Source: Bacteroidota bacterium (GTDB taxonomy: Bacteria; Bacteroidota; Bacteroidia; UBA8524). Taken from it: DNA of 64,000 nt. Positions 1 through 7,359 of this stretch are shown here, one piece after another. The position numbers and the translations under genes were made by a program. The notes under the pieces are model-generated. The model made no database searches and was not told the origin of the DNA. It was given only the letters and a program-made list of their open reading frames with translations. Position 1 is the stretch's first letter. Each line of letters begins with the position of its first letter. The stretch covers positions 192,822 to 256,821 of the forward strand of contig WBUH01000005.1 of the NCBI GenBank assembly GCA_008933805.1, written 5' to 3'.

Positions 1-177
1 TCAACCCCTTCTGTTTCATTATTTCTACTTTGTCGGCATTTAAGTACTTCACAAACATATCTTTCAGATTTCAATATCGCACTTACCTCAATTGGCGAGG
101 CCTTAAACGATGTAGAGTCAATCAACTTCCTTGCAATTACACAACAATATGAAACCTATTTAAATAGACAACTATGA
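1..177 (+). CDS. C-terminal end of an unidentified protein (partial)
   Basis: Frame 1 is open from the first base to a TGA at 175-177, giving 58 codons with no stop. The stop overlaps the next start as ATGA (174-177), the usual sign of a translationally coupled operon, which is why I call it coding despite its shortness. The peptide is hydrophobic and serine/threonine-rich at first, then polar, and ends in LNRQL. I recognise no domain. The upstream part of the gene lies outside the window. Confidence 0.55.
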   Translation, partial: STPSVSLFLLCRHLSTSQTYLSDFNIALTSIGEALNDVESINFLAITQQYETYLNRQL

Positions 178-449
178 TAAACTGGAATTTGTTAATAACC
201 ATTTTAGGATCTGGCTCAGGAGGTGCATTACTATTAAAAGTGATCGAAATTTATTTTTTACCCAAGAAAGTACAAAAAGAGTTTGATGAAAAGGTACGAG
301 ATGAATTATGGGACAGAATAAAAAACCTTGAGGGCCGTATTGATGAACAGAACAAGATGATCGTAGAGGTAATGAAAGAAAATGCCAGCTTAAAAGCTGA
401 GGTAAGCATATTACGCCTAGAAAACGCAAAGCTTAAAGATGACCCATAA
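174..449 (+). CDS. Small membrane-anchored coiled-coil protein
   Basis: A 91-residue protein with one hydrophobic segment at about residues 5-24 (glycine-rich, GSGSGG in the middle) followed by a charged heptad-like helix at about 32-88, with leucine, isoleucine and valine spaced as in a coiled coil (MKENASLKAEVSILRLEN). This layout is typical of small phage-type or membrane-tethered accessory proteins, but I recognise no named family. The ATG overlaps the stop of the preceding frame by four bases, so the two are probably one operon. It is convergent with the formyltransferase at 461, only 11 bases away. The function is unknown. Confidence 0.6.
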   Translation: MINWNLLITILGSGSGGALLLKVIEIYFLPKKVQKEFDEKVRDELWDRIKNLEGRIDEQNKMIVEVMKENASLKAEVSILRLENAKLKDDP

Positions 450-460
450 CTAATTATTAA

Positions 461-1099
461 TTACAAAGTCGTTTCCTTATATATTTTAAGAATATATTTT
501 ACACCATTTATTTCAAACCAAGCTGGATAGCGTTCATTATCGCTAACTCGAAGGAGGTTAAATTGCTCCTTGATAGACTTATCGATATTTAAACGACTAT
601 CTTCGGGTCTACGTCGTGGATAAAAGCTCTCTTCACCATATTGTGGTTTACCAACTACATCTGGATATTTTTTAATAAAGCTAACAACCAGTTTTAGTGT
701 TACTGTCCCTTGCTTCTCCCTCAATTCATCAACCAATTCAAGCCCATCCAATTCCATAGTCTCTTGGCCATATACACATCCGTCATCGACTTTTGAAGTT
801 GCTTCAAAAAGTGTTACTGGAATTATTCCTTTTCCCTCTATGACTTGCCATGTCATTGGTGACCAGCCCTTGCCTTGGGGCAAGGCACTTTCATGAACGA
901 CAAGGTTATTTTTATTAAGGTGTAAATTTTTGAATATCCTTTCACACGATAACATTACCAAGATATCACCTTCTCTAACATCTTGATGATCATGCAGTAA
1001 ATACACATCATGACCCAAAGAAATAATTTGATTCCTCAATTCCTTCGCATATGGTATTATCCATGAATGAATATTATCACATAATATTTGTATGAGCAT
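461..1099 (-). CDS. Formyltransferase-family protein (sugar-type, not Fmt)
   Basis: A 212-residue protein with the formyl-transferase N-domain signature at residues 67-110 (VVHESALPQGKGWSPMTW, then KVDDG). These enzymes move a formyl group from N10-formyl-tetrahydrofolate to an amine. The catalytic His is H69 and the Asp is D105; the usual Asn two residues before the His is Val (V67). The protein lacks the C-terminal domain of methionyl-tRNA formyltransferase and is about 100 residues shorter. From memory, close relatives with HES-LP-G-GWSP sit in surface-sugar loci such as pseudaminic acid clusters, so an amino-sugar substrate is likely. The neighbours here give no sugar pathway. It lies 30 bases downstream of the ppGpp enzyme gene on the same strand and may be read through from it. 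Confidence 0.75.
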   Translation of the reverse strand: MLIQILCDNIHSWIIPYAKELRNQIISLGHDVYLLHDHQDVREGDILVMLSCERIFKNLHLNKNNLVVHESALPQGKGWSPMTWQVIEGKGIIPVTLFEATSKVDDGCVYGQETMELDGLELVDELREKQGTVTLKLVVSFIKKYPDVVGKPQYGEESFYPRRRPEDSRLNIDKSIKEQFNLLRVSDNERYPAWFEINGVKYILKIYKETTL

Positions 1100-1129
1100 T
1101 CTCTATTATCCTATTCAATATCCGTCAAA

Positions 1130-3379
1130 TCAATTTACGTCTATCCTGTTTACATTCACAGTAGGTAGGGCTACCTTAATGCGCTGAATAAGCGTATTAA
1201 GGTGTTCTGTATCACTGATGAATAACATTATTCGTCCGTCAAAAGTACCATCTTCGTGCGATTCAACAGTTATCGATTTCATGTTAACAGCCAAATCTTT
1301 TGATACAACGTCTGTTATTTTGCTGATTACCCCCACACTGTCAATCCCGGTAATATGGACTCCAGCCAAAAAGGATTGGTCGCTTTTGATGGGTGAATGC
1401 GCCCATTGTGCCTTGATAATCCGGTAGCCATAATTACTCATCAAGCGTATTGCATTGGGGCAGCTGGTACGATGGATTTTTACTCCTTCTCCAACAGTTA
1501 TAAAACCGAAAATTTCATCCCCGGGAATAGGAGAGCAGCATTTAGCAAAATCATACGGCAAATCATCGTAGTCATCTCCTAATATTATTTCATTAGCCGC
1601 CCTTACTTTAGGTTTTTTTGGCGGCTTAACCTGTCCTGTTGCAGCTTGCTCTTGTTTGGGTTCCTTACGCTGCGGATTGTTAATCGTATCGAAAACATTT
1701 ACCAAATCAAGTTTGTCTTTATCAAACTTACCTGTTGCTATGCTATACAACAAATCCAACGATGAAGGGAAGCGGTAAAAATTAGCCAACAAATTCAAGT
1801 TTTCATTTGTAAACGCAATTTTGTTATGCCTGAATTTACGTTCAAGCATCTCTTTAGCGTCTTCTGCTACCCGTTTCTTTTCTTCACGAAGTATCTGCTT
1901 GATTTTTGATTTTGCCTTGGCAGTTACCACAAAGTTTATCCAGTCTTCGCTAGGTTTCTGTCGACTGGCGGTAAGTATTTCAACCTGGTCGCCATTACTC
2001 AACCTATGGTTAATAGGTACCAGTTTATTATTCACCTTTGCACCTATACATCTATATCCCACATCAGAGTGAATATCAAAAGCAAAATCCAATGCTGTAC
2101 TGTTTGCAGGCAGTTTGCGTAACTCCCCTTTGGGTGTAAACACAAACACTTCTTCGGCAAACAAGTTCAGTTTGAAATCATCCAAAAAGTCTATCGCATT
2201 GGCATCCGGGCTTTCTAATATCTCTCTCACCCTTGCCAACCACGATTCTAAACTGCTTTCTCCTCCCCCACCTTTTGCATCTTTATATTTCCAGTGGGCG
2301 GCGTAGCCTTTTTCGGCTATTTCATCCATGCGACGAGTGCGTATCTGAACCTCTACCCAATTACCCTCAGGACCCATTACAGTAGTGTGTAAACTTTCAT
2401 ACCCATTGCTTTTGGGGGCTGATATCCAATCACGAAGTCTATCAGGGTTAGGGAAATACGAGTCTGTAACCATTGAATACACGTTCCAACAGTCGGCCTT
2501 TTCATCCTGCACCGGAACATCCAATATGATACGAATGGCAAACAAATCATACACCTCTTCAAAAGGTACACCTTGCTTGCGCATTTTATTTAAGATTGAA
2601 AAGATAGACTTGGGCCGGCCTTTTATCTCAAACGCATAACCCTCCTCTTCTAAGCGTTGCTCAATCGGTTCAATAAACCGTTTGATGTATTTATTGCGCT
2701 GTGCTTTGGTATCCTGCAACTTTTGCACGATATCAAAGTACATTTCAGGTTCTGAATACTTTATTGATAAATCTTCAAGTTCGGTTTTTATAGCATAAAG
2801 TCCCAGCCTGTGCGCAAGCGGGGCATATAAGTACAGCGTTTCTGAAGCAATTTTAAGCTGACTTTTTCGACTCATACTTTGCAGGGTGCGCATGTTGTGA
2901 AGTCGGTCGGCAAGCTTAATTAATATTACCCGCACATCCTCACTAAGAGTAAGGAGCATTTTGCGGAAATTCTCTGCTTGCAAGCTGCTGGTTTGGTCAA
3001 AAACGCCCGAGATTTTGGTTAACCCGTCAATAATCATGGCTATCTTGTCACCAAAATTCAGCCTGATTACTTCCAGCGTTATATCTGTATCCTCAACCGT
3101 ATCGTGTAAAAGTGCACAAACTATGCTGGTTGTGCCCAAACCAATCTCCTGCGCAGCAATCTGGGCAACAGCGAGCGGATGGTATATATAAGGTTCGCCG
3201 CTTTTACGGCGCATATTTTTATGAGCTTCCAGTGCCATATCAAAGGCACTGCGTATCAATTGTTTATCACCTTTTTCAAGGTTATGCCTGCAAGAACGGA
3301 GCAAGTGGCGGTAACGCTTCAAAATCTCTTGCTTCTCTGCCTCAACGTCAATATCTATCATTGTTTGCGGTAATGCCAT
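1130..3379 (-). CDS. Bifunctional (p)ppGpp synthetase/hydrolase, RelA/SpoT family
   Basis: This enzyme makes and degrades the alarmone (p)ppGpp in the cytoplasm during starvation. From the chosen start (MALPQT, 749 aa) the order is: HD hydrolase domain near 45-200 with HDTVEDT and LADRLHNMRTL intact, synthetase domain near 240-360 (GRPKSIFSIL, YDLFAIRI), TGS domain near 400-465 (VFTPKGELRKLPA), and a C-terminal ACT domain near 670-745. The intact HD motifs indicate that hydrolysis is retained, as in Rel/SpoT-type enzymes. The frame stays open to 3514, but that would run through the tRNA gene and its promoter, so the start must be at 3379 or at the second Met at 3361. It is divergent from tRNA-Leu. 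Confidence 0.95.
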   Translation of the reverse strand: MALPQTMIDIDVEAEKQEILKRYRHLLRSCRHNLEKGDKQLIRSAFDMALEAHKNMRRKSGEPYIYHPLAVAQIAAQEIGLGTTSIVCALLHDTVEDTDITLEVIRLNFGDKIAMIIDGLTKISGVFDQTSSLQAENFRKMLLTLSEDVRVILIKLADRLHNMRTLQSMSRKSQLKIASETLYLYAPLAHRLGLYAIKTELEDLSIKYSEPEMYFDIVQKLQDTKAQRNKYIKRFIEPIEQRLEEEGYAFEIKGRPKSIFSILNKMRKQGVPFEEVYDLFAIRIILDVPVQDEKADCWNVYSMVTDSYFPNPDRLRDWISAPKSNGYESLHTTVMGPEGNWVEVQIRTRRMDEIAEKGYAAHWKYKDAKGGGGESSLESWLARVREILESPDANAIDFLDDFKLNLFAEEVFVFTPKGELRKLPANSTALDFAFDIHSDVGYRCIGAKVNNKLVPINHRLSNGDQVEILTASRQKPSEDWINFVVTAKAKSKIKQILREEKKRVAEDAKEMLERKFRHNKIAFTNENLNLLANFYRFPSSLDLLYSIATGKFDKDKLDLVNVFDTINNPQRKEPKQEQAATGQVKPPKKPKVRAANEIILGDDYDDLPYDFAKCCSPIPGDEIFGFITVGEGVKIHRTSCPNAIRLMSNYGYRIIKAQWAHSPIKSDQSFLAGVHITGIDSVGVISKITDVVSKDLAVNMKSITVESHEDGTFDGRIMLFISDTEHLNTLIQRIKVALPTVNVNRIDVN

Positions 3380-3443
3380 CAAAATTGGTGCCTGTTTATG
3401 GCTCTCTTCATCCGAAAGTAACAATAAAAAAACGAGAAAAACA

Positions 3444-3476
3444 TTTGGATTTTTTAAAAGATGTATGTTACCTTTG
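3444..3476 (+). promoter_or_regulatory. Bacteroidota-type promoter of tRNA-Leu
   Basis: TTTG at 3444-3447 and TAccTTTG at 3469-3476 are separated by 21 bases, matching the phylum's -33 (TTTG) and -7 (TAnnTTTG) consensus. The tRNA begins 10 bases after the -7 box. Confidence 0.75.
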
Positions 3477-3486
3477 CACTCCCTTT

Positions 3487-3568
3487 GCGGATGTGGCGAA
3501 ATTGGCAGACGCACCAGACTTAGGATCTGGCGCCGCGAGGCGTGTAGGTTCGACCCCTATCATCCGCA
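3487..3568 (+). tRNA. tRNA-Leu (anticodon UAG)
   Basis: The 7-bp acceptor stem GCGGATG/CATCCGC closes at 3487-3493 and 3561-3567, with discriminator A3568. The anticodon stem CCAGA/TCTGG (3514-3518 and 3526-3530) encloses the loop CTTAGGA, anticodon TAG at 3521-3523. A long variable arm of about 12 bases (class II tRNA) and a T-loop GTTCGACCC follow. CCA is not fully encoded (CACA follows). It reads CUN leucine codons. Confidence 0.96.
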
Positions 3569-3570
3569 CA

Positions 3571-3600
3571 AAGCCCTTGAAGAAATTCGAGGGCTTTTTT
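3571..3600 (+). terminator. Rho-independent terminator of tRNA-Leu
   Basis: AAGCCCT (3571-3577) pairs with AGGGCTT (3590-3596), with a further GAA/TTC inside, and six T residues end the structure at 3600. Confidence 0.85.
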
Positions 3601-3929
3601 ATTTTATCGAAATCTCCTTTGCATTGCTGTTGTATTTTTCTAAATTGGCTATAACTAACTTATTGCTGTTTATGTTATTCCCTACCAAAAAACACGTAGA
3701 TAGTTTGGGTGTAACCCCTTCCGTATCGGCTCGTGAATTAGTTAACCTTTGAACTACACAATTACCATTAACTAATCATGAGAACACACATCAACCTCTG
3801 TATCCCCGCAAAGCCAACGTAAGTTATCCTTTTGCAAACTATCAAAAAAGGGATACCCTATGCACCCTGTTTATGCAAAGGGAGCGGACACCGAAAAGCT
3901 TATGAGTAGGAACATCAAAACTTTAAACA
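3601..3929 (+). other. 329-base leader region before the 3930 operon
   Basis: No convincing gene. It holds a possible 14-codon ORF at 3778-3822 (MRTHINLCIPAKPT) preceded by a TAnnnTTTG-like box near 3742-3750. An imperfect inverted repeat lies between 3829-3841 and 3875-3888 (CTTTTGCAAAC against GTTTATGCAAAGG). Together these could form a leader or attenuator for the operon starting at 3930, but conservation would be needed to argue it. Confidence 0.3.
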
Positions 3930-4721
3930 ATGAAAAAAATACTTTCAGAGAAATCAAGCTTAATAGAGGATTACCCCGTGTCCAAAAGATCATTTGATGA
4001 TTTAAACAATAGTTTCAAACTAAGTTATACTAGACCGTATAGCTGTAATGGAGACATCTTGATAGATATAAATACTAACATTAAAAGTGATATAAAACTT
4101 AAAGTCCCTGTTGATATTATTATCACTCACGCATTACTTGATTTGCCTTTAACAGAAAGTGAAGGAATTGCTGCTTATTATATATTGAGGCAAAACGATA
4201 ATAGTGAATTGTATTTTACTTATGCAATAACTCCAGCATCGTACAATGAAGGAATTGTGACACCAACCCCGCAACCAAATGGACAAGTAGAGTACTTAGT
4301 GCCCACATACAATGGATATGAAAAAATTAATCAAGCATTGTTTGAATCATATCAAGTTCTCTATTTTCAAAGTATTGAAATACGCGAATTTACTGGTAAC
4401 AAAACTTATCGTATTAAAGATTTTGAAGCAAAATATGGAAAAAAGCACCCAACGAATACATTTTATTCCGAAAATGAGTTCTATTATTTTCATGAAAATA
4501 ATAAAGAAATTGCGGTCGACACAACCTTATTTTATTTGACTTTCAACCACGGCGCAACGTATATAAAGGATCCTTATAGTGGTTCCTTTAAGGTTCAAAC
4601 ACCTGTTTTAATTTTCGAATACGACAATGTGCTGCAAATTAATAATATGAAGCTAAGTCCTGGTGAGCCATACAAAGCTAAAGCCCTCGATGTAGGCCGT
4701 CTTTGTCCCCCTGATTGCTAA
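3930..4721 (+). CDS. Unrecognised 263-aa protein, first gene of a signalling operon
   Basis: I recognise no family. The protein has no signal peptide or membrane segment, is rich in Asn, Tyr and Ile, and looks like a beta-rich soluble protein (alternating hydrophobic stretches at about 45-70, 85-105 and 190-245). It ends in LCPPDC, so the last residue and residue 259 are cysteines, a short CPPDC tail that could bind metal or form a disulfide. The gene is noticeably more AT-rich than the kinase and regulator that follow. Its TAA overlaps the next ATG (TAATG at 4719-4723), so it is translationally coupled to the membrane protein and belongs to the same operon. It could be a ligand-binding or effector partner of the sensor; this is inference only. 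Confidence 0.8.
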   Translation: MKKILSEKSSLIEDYPVSKRSFDDLNNSFKLSYTRPYSCNGDILIDINTNIKSDIKLKVPVDIIITHALLDLPLTESEGIAAYYILRQNDNSELYFTYAITPASYNEGIVTPTPQPNGQVEYLVPTYNGYEKINQALFESYQVLYFQSIEIREFTGNKTYRIKDFEAKYGKKHPTNTFYSENEFYYFHENNKEIAVDTTLFYLTFNHGATYIKDPYSGSFKVQTPVLIFEYDNVLQINNMKLSPGEPYKAKALDVGRLCPPDC

Positions 4722-5377
4722 TGGAAAATATGTGGTATTTGGACATACGTATTCAAACATTTTTTACCCTTATGTGCGGTATAGTCGGTTTATTTAAAAT
4801 AAACCGACTTTTACCCTTTGAAAAGCTCATATTATTTATTGTTTGGCAGAATCTCTTTGTGGATTTATATGCCACTTATTTGGCCTACAATAAAATTCCT
4901 AATGGGTGGCTATATAATATTCACCTCTTAATACAGCATGCTTTGACTCTAATTATTTACGCTGCTTTGTTTAAAACAGGATATAAATTAATGTTCTATA
5001 CATTTATGTTTATGTTACTCGCCTCTTGTACACTAAATATATTTTTCTTCCAACAGAAAAATTTTAATAATTACACAATAACAGTGTCCTTATTTTTTAT
5101 TGCAATTTCATCTTATTTCATAATACGAGACTATATAACAACCAAAGACGATCCGCCCGCCATGATACTTTTTTGGTTTGCACTCGGAAATTTTTTTTAC
5201 CCAGTAATATCAATAAACGTTCTCTCCTCCATTAACATTCTAATTGATACAGATATTGATAATTCAATCGCTAGCAAATTATTTACTGTTAATTATTTTG
5301 GCTACATGCTTTGGTCTATTTTAATTACAATCGGATTTTTATGGGACTCGAAGAAAACAAAATCGCCTTTATCGTGA
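4721..5377 (+). CDS. Six/seven-helix integral membrane protein, putative sensor partner
   Basis: A 218-residue, strongly hydrophobic protein with segments at about 10-25, 34-55, 64-82, 87-107, 115-133, 145-170 and 190-208, that is six or seven helices and almost no soluble domain. I chose ATG 4721 because it overlaps the previous TAA (TAATG); an in-frame TTG at 4715 is less likely. The gene overlaps the next one, the histidine kinase, by 37 bases. Small multi-helix proteins next to LuxR-type kinases with a single membrane helix are seen in this phylum, and a plausible role is to supply the signal-sensing membrane part the kinase lacks. No named domain is recognised. Confidence 0.8.
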   Translation: MENMWYLDIRIQTFFTLMCGIVGLFKINRLLPFEKLILFIVWQNLFVDLYATYLAYNKIPNGWLYNIHLLIQHALTLIIYAALFKTGYKLMFYTFMFMLLASCTLNIFFFQQKNFNNYTITVSLFFIAISSYFIIRDYITTKDDPPAMILFWFALGNFFYPVISINVLSSINILIDTDIDNSIASKLFTVNYFGYMLWSILITIGFLWDSKKTKSPLS

Positions 5378-6153
5378 TAGCCTCTACAATTACTGCTGCT
5401 TTATTGTTACTTGCTGTAATTGATTTATTCCTGCTATATAGGCACCGCAAACTAAAACACGAAAAAGAGCTTGATGAACACAAACGTCGTATCGATGATC
5501 TCCTCCAAAAACAAGAGGTGGAGAACGTTAATGCGATGCTGAAGGGGCAGGATGCGGAACGTAAACGGATTGCGCAGGAATTGCATGATCGGTTGGGCAG
5601 TATTTTATCGACGGTGAAGTTACATTTTAGTGCGGTGGAGGAGCAAATGAATGCGTTGAAACAGCAACAACATCAATCGTACGGGGAAGCTACGTTGCTG
5701 CTGGATGAAGCGGTGGATGAAGTACGCCGAATTTCGCACGATTTGTATGAAGGTTCACTGGCAAAATTCGGGTTTAAAACGGCCTTGTTGCAACTGATTG
5801 CAGCTATTGAGAAGGCAAATACGGTTAAGATACTGTTTATTGATAACGGGGTAGATGAAGGAACATATAAAAATCATGCGCAGGAGTTGTACCGCATAAC
5901 CCAAGAATTGTTGAGCAATACACTTAAATATTCAGGGGCAACGGAAATTACTTTACAGTTGAGCCTTAAAGAACATACGTTTGGTTTTATGTATGAGGAC
6001 AACGGTAAAGGGTTTGATAAAAAATATACTGAAACCGGCGGTGGTATCGGTTATAAAAACATTGCCGCCAGAGTAGCTAAATTGAACGGAAATTGGCATT
6101 TGGATACTCACCCGGGGCATGGTATGACGCTATTAATTGAAATACCTGTATGA
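5341..6153 (+). CDS. Sensor histidine kinase, NarL/LuxR partner type (HisKA_3)
   Basis: A 270-residue kinase that autophosphorylates and passes phosphate to the adjacent regulator. One membrane helix (about 9-33) is followed by a coiled coil (36-65), a HisKA_3 dimerisation domain with phospho-acceptor H82 (AQELHDRLGS), and an HATPase_c domain (N-box ELLSNTLKYSG, G1 YEDNGKGFD, G2 GGGIGYKNI). There is no extracytoplasmic sensory domain, so the signal must come through a partner. The ATG at 5341 fits the start of the membrane helix; an upstream TTG at 5311 is in frame but less likely. It overlaps the preceding gene by 37 bases and the following regulator by four (ATGA). Confidence 0.93.
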   Translation: MGLEENKIAFIVIASTITAALLLLAVIDLFLLYRHRKLKHEKELDEHKRRIDDLLQKQEVENVNAMLKGQDAERKRIAQELHDRLGSILSTVKLHFSAVEEQMNALKQQQHQSYGEATLLLDEAVDEVRRISHDLYEGSLAKFGFKTALLQLIAAIEKANTVKILFIDNGVDEGTYKNHAQELYRITQELLSNTLKYSGATEITLQLSLKEHTFGFMYEDNGKGFDKKYTETGGGIGYKNIAARVAKLNGNWHLDTHPGHGMTLLIEIPV

Positions 6154-6794
6154 AGCTTATTGATATTTACATTGCTGACGACCATAAAATGTTTACCGAC
6201 GGGGTGGAGTTGATTTTAGCTTCAGAACCTGAGATTAATGTGCTTGGGGTGGCTCGAAACGGAAAACAGTTGTTGGGCTTGCTACATAGCCAACCGGCAA
6301 ATGTGGTGTTGCTGGACATTACAATGCCTGAAATGGACGGCATGGCAACTGCCGAGGAGATTATGAAACTGTACCCCGCCGTGAAGGTGATGATGCTTAC
6401 CATGCACAATACGATTGACCATGTAGTGCCGATGGTGAAAATGGGCGTGCACGGTTATTTACTGAAAAACACGGGTAAAACTGAGCTGGTGAATGCTATT
6501 AAACAATTGCATGAAAATGGTCAGTATTATAGCGGTGAGGTGGCTACAAAATTGGCTGCCGGAATCAGAGAGCATGAAGAAAAAACTATTAAACTGACAG
6601 CGAGGGAAAAAGAAATTTTACAATTGGTTTTTGACGGTTTATCCACCCTTGAAATTAGCGAGAAGTTGTTTTTAAGCCACAGAACGGTAGAAACTCACCG
6701 AAGCAACCTGCTTAGCAAAACCGAGACTAAAAACACGGCACAACTTATCAATTTCGGGTTAAAGAATGGTTATATCAACCACAAAGCCGAGTAA
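6150..6794 (+). CDS. NarL/FixJ-family response regulator
   Basis: A 214-residue two-domain regulator. The receiver domain carries acidic pocket D10/D11, phospho-acceptor D56 (VVLLDITMPEMDG), T84 and K106. The LuxR-type helix-turn-helix lies near 150-205 (LTAREKEILQLVFDGLSTLEI, then SHRTVETHRSNLL). It should dimerise on phosphorylation by the kinase encoded just upstream, with which it shares an ATGA overlap, and control transcription. Targets cannot be read from the window; autoregulation of the operon from the 3601-3929 region is a fair guess. Confidence 0.95.
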   Translation: MKLIDIYIADDHKMFTDGVELILASEPEINVLGVARNGKQLLGLLHSQPANVVLLDITMPEMDGMATAEEIMKLYPAVKVMMLTMHNTIDHVVPMVKMGVHGYLLKNTGKTELVNAIKQLHENGQYYSGEVATKLAAGIREHEEKTIKLTAREKEILQLVFDGLSTLEISEKLFLSHRTVETHRSNLLSKTETKNTAQLINFGLKNGYINHKAE

Positions 6795-6939
6795 GTCTTT
6801 TTCGATATTATTTTATAACGTTTTTATTTTATAAGCAACATTTAGTATATTTACCTTGTGCAGTATATATTTTGTATTGCCATTTATTAATTGCCCTGCT
6901 TTAGGGTGCTGTGCTATTACTTATTCAATTTGTGTGCTT

Positions 6940-7359
6940 ATGATTTCGAAAATTAACCTCGCGTGTTTAATAGACGATGATTCTATTTATACCTACACTA
7001 TGGAGCGCATGCTTAGCATTGGCGGTTATTGCAACAATCTTATAGTTTTTAAAGACGGTGAGGAGGCCTTGGAGTATTTTAAATCAATAACAAAAGAAGC
7101 CGATAAATTACCCGATGTAATCTTCTTGGATGTGAATATGCCCGTTATGGGCGGGTGGGAATTTTTAGAAGAATTTACAAAACTAAAACCCACCCTGGCC
7201 AAAAACGTAACCATTTATGTGGTAAGCTCATCCGTATTTGCTTCGGATATTGAAAAGGCAAAATCTATCGCAGCGGTGTCTGACTATATTATCAAACCTA
7301 TTACGGTAGAACACTTTGACCGCATTTTTGCCTTTCTAAACCCGCCTACCATTAATTAA
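6940..7359 (+). CDS. Single-domain response regulator
   Basis: A 139-residue stand-alone receiver domain: acidic cluster IDDD at 11-14, phospho-acceptor D64 (VIFLDVNMPVMGG), Ser in VVSSS and Lys in YIIKPI. No output domain, so it probably acts by protein contact or in a phosphorelay. I chose the Met at 6940 because the frame upstream (from 6856) is cysteine- and hydrophobic-rich and unlike a receiver N-terminus. It lies 145 bases after the NarL-type regulator in the same direction, so it could be served by that kinase, although it probably has its own promoter. Its end overlaps the end of the MATE gene on the other strand by eight bases. Confidence 0.9.
   Translation: MISKINLACLIDDDSIYTYTMERMLSIGGYCNNLIVFKDGEEALEYFKSITKEADKLPDVIFLDVNMPVMGGWEFLEEFTKLKPTLAKNVTIYVVSSSVFASDIEKAKSIAAVSDYIIKPITVEHFDRIFAFLNPPTIN

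Noticed and set aside
3380-3514. N-terminal extension of the RelA/SpoT protein
   Set aside because: It would overlap the tRNA gene and its promoter, and the extra 45 residues do not belong to the family.
3112-3654. 180-codon plus-strand frame running through tRNA-Leu
   Set aside because: It covers the 5' end of the ppGpp enzyme gene on the other strand and the whole tRNA; no domain, and the composition is that of an antisense frame.
3860-3997. 44-codon frame overlapping the start of the 3930 gene
   Set aside because: It overlaps the start of a longer, better supported gene in another frame and has no recognisable features.
6856-6939. Extended N-terminus of the single-domain receiver
   Set aside because: The 28 extra residues are Cys-rich and hydrophobic and do not fit the start of a receiver domain; the ATG at 6940 is standard.
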